From NCBI GenBank assembly GCA_964410325.1, contig CAYPFN010000008.1, positions 7,678 to 71,677 of the forward strand: a stretch of DNA of 64,000 nucleotides, in the 5' to 3' direction. Positions 44,181 to 51,010 of the stretch are shown here, in pieces. The position numbers and the translations under genes are program-made. This DNA is from CAAFZY01 sp964410325 (GTDB lineage: Bacteria; Pseudomonadota; Alphaproteobacteria; RF32; CAG-239). Position 1 is the stretch's first letter. The number at the start of each line of letters is the position of its first letter. The notes beneath the pieces were generated by a model. The model searched no databases. It was not told the DNA's origin and saw only the letters and a program-made list of their open reading frames with translations.

Positions 44181-45098
44181 TTAAGGAAGATATTTGCGCG
44201 GATCAACCGCTTTTTTACCAGCGCGGACTTCAAAATGAAGTTGCGGACTGTCAACGCTACCAGTACTTCCGACTGTTGCAATCTTTTCGCCTTTGGCAAC
44301 GGTTTGCCCCTTTTTGACCACAAGCTTATCATTATGTGCATATGCGGTTATCCAACCGTCTGTATGCTTGATTAAAATAAGGTTTCCGAAACCTTTTAAC
44401 TCATTGCCGGCATAAGCTACCGTTCCCTTATCCGCGGCTTTAACATCGCTCCCTCTGGCCGCTTTGATGTTGATGCCATCGTTTTTACGTCCTTTCCCCA
44501 TAACACCGAAATTGGAAATCACTGTTCCTTTAACCGGCCATAAAAATTTTGCCGTGCGGTTTTTGGGTGGCGTATAAGCCGTCTGCCGAACAGATGTTGC
44601 ATTTTTAGCCGACACGTTTTTAGACACAGGTTGATTTGTGGCTGTTTGGGCGCTTTTCTGGCTTGTCGTCTGATAGTTGCGACTATTACCAGAAATTGTG
44701 CCAGAGAGCAGAAGTTTTTGGCCGACATGCAACGTGTATGGTGGGTGCAGATTATTAACGCGGCTTAAGGAGGTGATATCCACATTATGCTGGCGCGAAA
44801 TGCTATAAAGGGTGTCGCCCTTTTGGACAATATGATATTGAGCCGTCGGCAGGCGCAAGGTTTGACCAATTTTCAACGTATACGGCGGATGAAGATTGTT
44901 GACCTGAATCAAATCTTTTAACGGAATGCTGTAACGCTGCGCAATACTGTATAAGGTATCCCCTTTTTTCACCTGGATTGTCGAAGGCGGCGTGCCAAAT
45001 AAAGTATTGCGGTTAATCATGCGGATACCGTCATTTGAAAAATAACATCCGCTTAAGATTAGGCAGATTGCCGTTATTTTTAAAAAAGTTTTATACAT
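44181..45098 (-). CDS. NlpD-like lipoprotein: two LysM plus degenerate M23 domain
   Basis: About 305 aa. Lipoprotein signal FLKITAICLILSGCYFSND with lipobox LSGC. Two LysM domains (IQVKKGDTLYSIAQRYSIPL; YHIVQKGDTLYSISRQHNVD), each followed by NNLHPPYTL, then a Ser/Thr/Asn-rich linker and an M23-type domain. The first zinc motif H-x-x-x-D is lost (NDGINIKAARG), while AYAHND and LHFEVR remain, as in E. coli NlpD, an amidase activator rather than a peptidase. Start set at ATG 45098; the ATG six bases upstream is too close to the AAGG site. Likely directs septal peptidoglycan splitting. Confidence 0.88.
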   Translation of the reverse strand: MYKTFLKITAICLILSGCYFSNDGIRMINRNTLFGTPPSTIQVKKGDTLYSIAQRYSIPLKDLIQVNNLHPPYTLKIGQTLRLPTAQYHIVQKGDTLYSISRQHNVDITSLSRVNNLHPPYTLHVGQKLLLSGTISGNSRNYQTTSQKSAQTATNQPVSKNVSAKNATSVRQTAYTPPKNRTAKFLWPVKGTVISNFGVMGKGRKNDGINIKAARGSDVKAADKGTVAYAGNELKGFGNLILIKHTDGWITAYAHNDKLVVKKGQTVAKGEKIATVGSTGSVDSPQLHFEVRAGKKAVDPRKYLP

Positions 45099-45164
45099 CT
45101 TCATCCTTAGAGTTATTGCCTTTGTAGTATCACATTAAAAAAGCTAAATATTCGTTAAAAGACC

Positions 45165-45193
45165 TTGATTTTAAACAAACAATTGCTTATGCT
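45165..45193 (+). promoter_or_regulatory. Promoter for the suf operon
   Basis: TTGATT, 17-base spacer, TATGCT, 29 bases before the sufB start. Confidence 0.5.
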
Positions 45194-45222
45194 AAAAACC
45201 GCTTGAAATTTAGAGGATGCAG

Positions 45223-46668
45223 ATGACGGAAAAACCGGAAATTATTGATGAAAGTGGCGAAAAATATAAATACGGCTTTGTAACAAACATTGAATCCGAA
45301 ACCGTACCGAAAGGCCTAAATGAAAATATTATCCGCCTGATTTCCGCAAAAAAAGGCGAACCGGAATGGCTGCTGGAAAAACGGTTAGCGGCATATCAGT
45401 TCTGGCTTAATATGAAAGAACCTACCTGGGCAAAATTAAATTATGAAAAAATCAATTATCAGGATTTGTTTTATTATGCCGCACCCAAGCAAAAGACTCA
45501 GCCTAAAAGCCTTCACGAAGTTGATCCCAAACTATTGGATACTTATAACAAACTCGGCATTCCCTTAAAAGAACAGGAGGTTTTGGCTGGTGTCGTGGCG
45601 GTTGACGCCGTGTTTGACAGTGTATCCGTAGCAACCACATACCGTGCGAAACTTGCCGAACAGGGGGTTATTTTTTGTTCTATTTCAGAGGCTGTTAAAC
45701 ATCATCCGGATCTGGTACAGAAGTATTTGGGTTCAGTGGTGCCTTACACTGATAACTTTTTTGCCTGTTTAAATTCCGCTGTATTTACCGATGGCTCATT
45801 TGTATATATTCCTAAAGGCGTTAAATGCCCTATGGAGCTTTCAACCTATTTCAGAATTAACGCCCGAAACACCGGCCAGTTTGAACGCACGCTGATTATT
45901 GCCGATGAAGGAAGTTATGTTTCATATCTTGAGGGCTGTACGGCGCCACAACGCAATGAAAACCAACTTCATGCCGCTATTGTGGAAATTGTGGTTTTAA
46001 AAGACGCCGAAGTTAAGTATTCTACCGTACAAAATTGGTATCCGGGAGATAAAGACGGCAAAGGTGGCGTATATAATTTTGTTACCAAACGCGCTGCCTG
46101 CCGTGGTGATAATGCCAAAATATCATGGACACAGGTCGAAACCGGTTCTGCCGTTACTTGGAAGTATCCATCATGCATTTTGCAGGGAGATAATTCAAGC
46201 GGCGAATTTTATTCGGTTGCCATTACCAATAACCGGCAACAGGCCGACACTGGCACAAAAATGATTCATATCGGCAAAAACACACGGTCTAAAATTATTT
46301 CCAAAGGTATTTCGACCGGGTTTTCCAACCAAACGTACCGCGGATTGGTTAAGGTTGCGCCAGAAGCCAGTTATGCGCGGAATTATTCGCAGTGCGACAG
46401 CCTGCTTATCGGCTCAAAATGTGGTTCACATACTGTTCCGTATATTGAAAACCGTAGCCACGGCGCCGTATTAGAGCATGAAGCGACTACTTCAAAAATC
46501 AGCGAAGAACAATTATTTTACTGCAAACAGCGGGGCATCAGCGAAGAAGAGGCGGTTAGTTTGATTGTCAACGGCTTTTGCAAAGAAGTTATGCAGCAAC
46601 TACCGATGGAGTTTGCCATTGAAGCGGCTAAATTAATTAATATTTCGCTTGAAGGGAGCGTTGGTTAA
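45223..46668 (+). CDS. sufB: Fe-S cluster assembly protein SufB
   Basis: About 481-aa scaffold subunit of the SufBCD Fe-S assembly complex. FVYIPKGVKCPMELSTYFRI, SYVSYLEGCTAPQRNENQLH, VQNWYPGDKDGKGGVYNFVT and SQCDSLLIGSKCGSHTVPYI are conserved, including the Cys used for cluster building. Start set at ATG 45223; the ATG six bases upstream is too close to GAGG. First of four genes sufB-[MazG-like]-sufC-sufD. No sufS, sufE or sufA is visible nearby. Confidence 0.96.
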   Translation: MTEKPEIIDESGEKYKYGFVTNIESETVPKGLNENIIRLISAKKGEPEWLLEKRLAAYQFWLNMKEPTWAKLNYEKINYQDLFYYAAPKQKTQPKSLHEVDPKLLDTYNKLGIPLKEQEVLAGVVAVDAVFDSVSVATTYRAKLAEQGVIFCSISEAVKHHPDLVQKYLGSVVPYTDNFFACLNSAVFTDGSFVYIPKGVKCPMELSTYFRINARNTGQFERTLIIADEGSYVSYLEGCTAPQRNENQLHAAIVEIVVLKDAEVKYSTVQNWYPGDKDGKGGVYNFVTKRAACRGDNAKISWTQVETGSAVTWKYPSCILQGDNSSGEFYSVAITNNRQQADTGTKMIHIGKNTRSKIISKGISTGFSNQTYRGLVKVAPEASYARNYSQCDSLLIGSKCGSHTVPYIENRSHGAVLEHEATTSKISEEQLFYCKQRGISEEEAVSLIVNGFCKEVMQQLPMEFAIEAAKLINISLEGSVG

Positions 46669-46670
46669 AA

Positions 46671-46961
46671 ATGAATATTTATCAAAGAGCAATTAAACTT
46701 TGGGGCAAAGAACCGCAAATGCTGCAGGTTATTGAAGAAATGAGCGAGCTTACCAAAGAAATTATTAAAAATATTAATCGCCAAAAAGATAACGTCGAGC
46801 TGTTGATTGAAGAAACCGCCGATGTAGAAATTATGCTGGAACAGCTTAAATGCTGTTATGATATTGCGACGCAAGTCGAAGAATATAAAAAAAATAAATT
46901 GGTTTTGATTGAACAACGTTTGAATGAATGGGAAAAAACACATGACTGCACCACTGCTTGA
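46671..46961 (+). CDS. MazG-like nucleotide pyrophosphohydrolase inside the suf operon
   Basis: 96 aa, all-alpha. The pairs EEMSELTKEI and EETADVEIMLEQL match the E-E-x-x-E and E-E-x-A-D metal-binding motifs of phage-type MazG-like proteins, which hydrolyse nucleoside triphosphates. It starts two bases after sufB and overlaps the start of sufC by 20 bases, so it is translated as part of the operon. A role in Fe-S assembly is not known for this family; it may be a later insertion that uses the operon. Confidence 0.8.
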   Translation: MNIYQRAIKLWGKEPQMLQVIEEMSELTKEIIKNINRQKDNVELLIEETADVEIMLEQLKCCYDIATQVEEYKKNKLVLIEQRLNEWEKTHDCTTA

Positions 46962-47703
46962 AATTGAAGATTTATGTGCTCGGGTGGATGGCAAAGACAT
47001 TATTAAAGGCTTTAACCTTACTATAAATGAGGGCGAAGTTCATGCCGTTATGGGACCAAACGGCGCTGGTAAATCTACTCTTTCATATGTATTATGCGGT
47101 AAACCTGGATATGAGGTAACTTCTGGAAGCGTGCGTTTTAAAGGCAAAGATTTGCTGGCGATGAGTGTGGAAGAAAGGGCGCGCGAAGGGTTGTTTTTGA
47201 TTATGCAGTATCCGGTAGAGATTCCTGGCGTGCCGACAACCACATTTTTAAAGCATGCTATTAACAATATCCATAAGCATAATCAAGAAGCGGAACTTGA
47301 TACGATGGCTTTCATCAAAATGGTTCGTGAAGAAGGAAAAAAGCTCGGTATTGACGGAGAAATGCTTAAACGGCCGGTTAACGTCGGATTTTCAGGTGGC
47401 GAAAAGAAAAGAATGGAAATATTGCAAATGGCGGTGTTAAAACCGGTGATGACAATTTTAGACGAAGCGGATTCCGGACTGGATATCGATGCCTTAAAAG
47501 TCGTGGCGGCGGGGGTTAATTCTTTGAGGGACGGTAAGCGTTCAATGCTGGTGATTACACATTATCAGCGGCTATTAAACTATATTGTGCCGGATTTTGT
47601 ACATGTGTTTGCCGATGGTCGGATTGTCAAATCTGGCGATAAAAATCTGGCTTTGGAATTGGAAGAAAATGGTTATGCCGAATTTATCAGGGATAAGGCT
47701 TGA
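46942..47703 (+). CDS. sufC: Fe-S assembly ATPase SufC
   Basis: About 253-aa ABC-type ATPase powering SufBCD. Walker A AVMGPNGAGKSTLSYVLCG, signature VGFSGGEKKRMEILQMAVLK, Walker B MTILDEADSGLDIDAL and the H-loop ITHYQRLLNYI. Start set at ATG 46942 (MTAPLLEIEDL); an in-frame ATG 18 bases earlier gives an untypical extension. Its stop is one base before the sufD ATG. Confidence 0.96.
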   Translation: MTAPLLEIEDLCARVDGKDIIKGFNLTINEGEVHAVMGPNGAGKSTLSYVLCGKPGYEVTSGSVRFKGKDLLAMSVEERAREGLFLIMQYPVEIPGVPTTTFLKHAINNIHKHNQEAELDTMAFIKMVREEGKKLGIDGEMLKRPVNVGFSGGEKKRMEILQMAVLKPVMTILDEADSGLDIDALKVVAAGVNSLRDGKRSMLVITHYQRLLNYIVPDFVHVFADGRIVKSGDKNLALELEENGYAEFIRDKA

Positions 47704-47704
47704 T

Positions 47705-48988
47705 ATGGATATGGGTGGATTAATCCAAAACATCAAACTTAGCGGGGCGGATACGCCTAAGGTATCGGCTTTGCGTGAAAAAGGCCTTGAATGTTTTGTC
47801 AGACAAGGTTTGCCAACAGCTAAAACCGAAGCTTGGAAATATACCCGTGTGCGCGAATTAATGGGACAAGATTTTGTAATTGAAGGAAGTGAAGAACCTA
47901 ACCAGCGTTGCAAGGGGGATGAAGCCAGCAAAAACAGAGATTGTTCCTGCCATATGCAGACTTTGCCGTTTGTGGCATATGAAATACATTTTTGCAACGG
48001 AAAACTTAAAGAAAATCATTTTCATCTGCCAGACGGCATCGAAATCATACCGCTTTACGAGGCTTTTTACAATCCGGAAATGTTTCGGATGCTTAATAAA
48101 AGTTTTGAAATGGAAAATTTTCCGTTTGCCGCACTCAACACCGCTTATCTTGAACAAGGCGTATTTATAAGAATAGCACGGAATATTAAGTTAGATAAGC
48201 CTTTAGCCTTAGTTTATCATGTTCTGGGCGGAATTAAGCGCTTTGCCAACATACATAATGTCATTTCTGTAGAAACCGGTGCCAAAGCCACAATTGTGGA
48301 ATATTATCACTATTCGGGAGAAGCAAAATCCGCATATTTTAATAATATTGTCAATGAAATTCATGTCGGGCGACAAGCTATCGTTCGGCATTATGCTATG
48401 CAAAACGAAGCGTTTAAGGCTGTCCATATTGCCTTAAATGCCGTTAAGGTCAAAAAAGACGGAAATTATAAAAGTTTCTGCCTGCAAAAAGGCGCCAATC
48501 TGGCGCGGCGCGAAACACATGTTATGCTGCAGGAAATCGGGGCATCTTCCGAAGTTAACGCCGTTTATATCATGAATGGCTGGGCCACGCTTGACACCAC
48601 AACCGATATTGAGCACTTAGTGGCAAATACGCACTCGACGCAACTGGTTAAAGGCGTGGTCGGTGGCCAGGCTAAAGGCGTTTTTCAGGGAAAAATCCAT
48701 ATTGCTCCCAACGCGCAGCAAACCGAAGGTCGGCAACTGCATAAAGCTTTGCTTTTGAGCAATGAGGCAGAAGTAGATGTTAAGCCGGAACTGGAAATAT
48801 TTGCCGACGATGTTAAATGTTCTCACGGCGCAACATGCGGCGAACTGGATGAAGAACAGCTGTTTTATTTACGGTCGCGCGGTATAAGCGAGGAAGAAGC
48901 GCGGCGCATATTGATTGAAGCCTTTGTGAATGAAGCATATGCCCTGATCGAGGATGAAAATATCCGTTTATGGCTACAAAGTTTTTAA
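47705..48988 (+). CDS. sufD: Fe-S cluster assembly protein SufD
   Basis: About 427-aa partner of SufB. The start is at 47705, directly after sufC, with AAGG upstream; the longer open frame to the left lies inside sufC. Motifs GLPTAKTEAWKYTRVRELMG, VNAVYIMNGWATLDTTTDIE, HSTQLVKGVVGGQAKGVFQG and CSHGATCGELDEEQLFYLRS are conserved, including the terminal His/Cys region. A Cys-containing insert (about residues 70-80) is not typical. Followed by a strong terminator. Confidence 0.95.
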   Translation: MDMGGLIQNIKLSGADTPKVSALREKGLECFVRQGLPTAKTEAWKYTRVRELMGQDFVIEGSEEPNQRCKGDEASKNRDCSCHMQTLPFVAYEIHFCNGKLKENHFHLPDGIEIIPLYEAFYNPEMFRMLNKSFEMENFPFAALNTAYLEQGVFIRIARNIKLDKPLALVYHVLGGIKRFANIHNVISVETGAKATIVEYYHYSGEAKSAYFNNIVNEIHVGRQAIVRHYAMQNEAFKAVHIALNAVKVKKDGNYKSFCLQKGANLARRETHVMLQEIGASSEVNAVYIMNGWATLDTTTDIEHLVANTHSTQLVKGVVGGQAKGVFQGKIHIAPNAQQTEGRQLHKALLLSNEAEVDVKPELEIFADDVKCSHGATCGELDEEQLFYLRSRGISEEEARRILIEAFVNEAYALIEDENIRLWLQSF

Positions 48989-49032
48989 GCGTTTTGCCTC
49001 TTTCAAGTTGCTTTTTTGCATACAATACATAG

Positions 49033-49061
49033 AAAAAGGGGAAGTAACCTTCCCCTTTTTA
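49033..49061 (+). terminator. Terminator after sufD
   Basis: AAAAAGGGGAA stem, short loop, TTCCCCTTTTT. Confidence 0.9.
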
Positions 49062-49345
49062 ACTTAATAAAAAAAAATACTTTCGAGCAGCATTTTCATC
49101 CCCTAAACCTATTTTAATATAATAGCTGCAGGCAACTTTCGCCAACTCGCTTAAATTATACACCCTGTCAAGGAAAGACGCTTCTTCCCTAGCCCGGCGC
49201 AGAACTTTGCAGATTTTCAGCGAAAACTTATTTTCTGGCGCTGTAAATGTTCGCTTTTCCGATAGTCCGTAATATAACCTGCAAAAAGGCAGCGCATATA
49301 CCTGTCCGCATACTCTTTTCCAAATGAGCTTTTAAGGCTACGCAT
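49059..49345 (-). pseudogene. Frameshifted small gene, unknown family
   Basis: Two overlapping minus-strand frames make one plausible protein. From ATG 49345: MRSLKSSFGKEYADRYMRCL then FAGYITDYRKSEHLQRQ. After a shift near 49230 it continues TAPENKFSLKICKVLRRARE then EASFLDRVYNLSELAKVACS and YYIKIGLGDENAARKYFFLL to the stop at 49059. The second part is helical and Lys/Arg/Leu-rich. The family is not recognised and it could be a small regulator. It lies between the sufD and rplL terminators. Confidence 0.45.
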
Positions 49346-49380
49346 AACTGTTTCTCATATATTACGGAAATAAGATTATA

Positions 49381-49409
49381 AAAAAACCCTGCTCATCAAT
49401 GCAGGGTTT
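49381..49409 (-). terminator. Terminator after rplL
   Basis: AAACCCTGC / GCAGGGTTT stem, 8-base loop, and a T-run on the transcribed strand. It ends rplJL transcription, so rpoBC is not served from here. Confidence 0.9.
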
Positions 49410-49427
49410 CATGAATTTCAGAAAAAA

Positions 49428-49802
49428 TTACTTCAATTCAACTTTAGCACCAGCGGCTTCAAGTTTAGCTTTGATTTCTTCAGCTTCAGCTTTAGCAACG
49501 CCTTCTTTAACCGTTTTCGGCGCACCATCAACCAAATCTTTAGCTTCTTTCAAGCCCAATTGAGTAATGGCTCTGATTTCTTTAATAACATTGATCTTAT
49601 TTGCACCAGCTTCGGCCAAAATAACATCAAATTCATCTTTTTCTTCAGCGGCAGCAGCACCTGCAGCAACACCCCCAGCAGCAACAGCTACAGCAGCAGC
49701 GGCGGAAACGCCCCATTTTTCTTCTAACATCTTTGACAAGTCAGCAGCTTCCATAACGGTCAAAGCTGATAATTCATCTACTAATTTGGCTAAATCTGCC
49801 AT
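49428..49802 (-). CDS. rplL: 50S ribosomal protein L7/L12
   Basis: 124-aa stalk protein recruiting translation GTPases. N-terminal dimerisation part (ADLAKLVDELSALTVMEAAD), Ala/Val-rich hinge (about 35-55), C-terminal domain with INVIKEIRAITQLGLKEAKD and LVDGAPKTVKEGVAKAEAEE. Normal length. It follows rplJ by 60 bases. A strong terminator follows instead of rpoB. Confidence 0.98.
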   Translation of the reverse strand: MADLAKLVDELSALTVMEAADLSKMLEEKWGVSAAAAVAVAAGGVAAGAAAAEEKDEFDVILAEAGANKINVIKEIRAITQLGLKEAKDLVDGAPKTVKEGVAKAEAEEIKAKLEAAGAKVELK

Positions 49803-49862
49803 TTTTTTTCTCCAATTAAATTAAATTTTAAAAAGTTAAATTCAAACAAATTACTTAAAACC

Positions 49863-50345
49863 TTACGCAGCTTCTTTTTCGCTATATGCTTTAGTAACTC
49901 TTGCCAGTTGGGCGGCAGGAGCCTGCAGCAGGCCAATGATTTTAGCGCGCAATTCATCCATGGACGGAATGCTTGCCAAGCGGTTGATTTCATTAATGGT
50001 CAAAACGCCTGTGGATAAAGCGCCACCAAGAATAACCAATTTTTCATTGTTCTTTGCGAATTCGACACAAACTTTGCAGGCAGAAACAGGATCTTTGGCA
50101 AATGCTATAGCCGTTGGGCCGGTAAACAAATCTGCCAAACCTTCAAATTTTGTGTCTTTAAGAGCCAGTTTCGTAATCCGGTTTTTTGTAACTCTGAACC
50201 CGGCGCCTGCTTTACGGATATTGTTGCGAAGTTCGGAAACTTCTGCTACCGTTAAACCTTTATAATGGGAAATAACGATGGCTTCTGAACTTTCGAACAA
50301 CCCGTGCAGATCTTCCAGGAGTTGTTTCTTTTCATCGCGGTTCAC
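49863..50345 (-). CDS. rplJ: 50S ribosomal protein L10
   Basis: 160 aa; anchors L7/L12 dimers to the ribosome. MNRDEKKQLLEDLHGLFESS, ISHYKGLTVAEVSELRNNIR and VTKNRITKLALKDTKFEGLA are conserved. Shorter than many alphaproteobacterial L10 proteins (about 170), with a slightly trimmed C-terminal helix for L12 binding. No rplK or rplA lies upstream; transcription starts at a dedicated promoter with an L10 leader. Confidence 0.97.
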   Translation of the reverse strand: MNRDEKKQLLEDLHGLFESSEAIVISHYKGLTVAEVSELRNNIRKAGAGFRVTKNRITKLALKDTKFEGLADLFTGPTAIAFAKDPVSACKVCVEFAKNNEKLVILGGALSTGVLTINEINRLASIPSMDELRAKIIGLLQAPAAQLARVTKAYSEKEAA

Positions 50346-50587
50346 TTATTGTCTCCAATTAAAATATTATCATTTCTGACAATATTGTTTTACCACAACC
50401 ATATGCAGGTTTAACACTAAAACCTTCCATATGGCACCTAATCTGTCCGGGAGAAAATGGATTAAAAAATCTTGCTTACTCCGTCTGCGCAGGAAATTAA
50501 GGCCAAAGCACTCATTTTTGCTTGATAACGGCCACCTACGGTCTTGGACAGTGCGAACGGTTTATATAAAATAAGCCATTCTCGCAT
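50346..50587 (-). promoter_or_regulatory. L10 leader (autoregulatory mRNA leader of rplJL)
   Basis: The roughly 240-base leader includes CCAAGACCGTAGGTGG (50531-50546) and CCTGCGCAGACGGAG (50479-50493), segments I recognise from alphaproteobacterial rplJ leaders, to which the L10-L12 complex binds to repress translation. Assignment rests on these segments and position. Confidence 0.7.
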
Positions 50588-50593
50588 GGACTG

Positions 50594-50622
50594 CTTATAT
50601 ACACTTATTAAGCCGTTGTCAA
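50594..50622 (-). promoter_or_regulatory. Promoter for rplJL
   Basis: TTGACA, 17-base spacer, TATAAG, a near-perfect sigma-70 promoter about 250 bases upstream of rplJ. Confidence 0.85.
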
Positions 50623-50685
50623 GCAAAACTTTATACCTCGTTGGGAAACTTTATATCTGTTTTATATCGACGCCGGCTAAATTGA

Positions 50686-50937
50686 TACAAAATTTCCTCC
50701 TCATATGTCGCTAAAACTTGTTCCGACTACGGATATACGGATCTTAAAAGCGGATACATTTGCGCATCAAGATACAGCTTTAAACTCGGTTATTCGACAA
50801 ATTACCGTTATCAAGCCTGTCTGCAAGAGGAGCAACAATCCATTAGCGGTTATTACGGAACCTGTAGTTATTATACACTCATTAAAAACTATGCAACAGC
50901 CTGCGAATGCGCAGGAATTTATTGTTCTTCAATCTAA
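50686..50937 (+). pseudogene. Cys-rich protein remnant
   Basis: 83 codons open from a TGA at 50683 to a TAA at 50935, without a start codon. It encodes seven Cys, e.g. VAKTCSDYGYTDLKSGYICA, YRYQACLQEE, YGTCSYYTLIKNYATACECA then GIYCSSI. The Cys-Tyr-Gly-rich style is like the decayed gene at 11 kb, suggesting a shared family of secreted Cys-rich proteins. An overlapping 106-codon frame with ATG at 50705 has no such features and is not favoured. It might be chance. Confidence 0.35.
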
Positions 50938-51010
50938 ACTTGGCATAATTATAATGCCTTATATTCCCTTGGCAGGGTCTGTATTTTCAGCCTTTACTTA
51001 TCAGGTTTTG

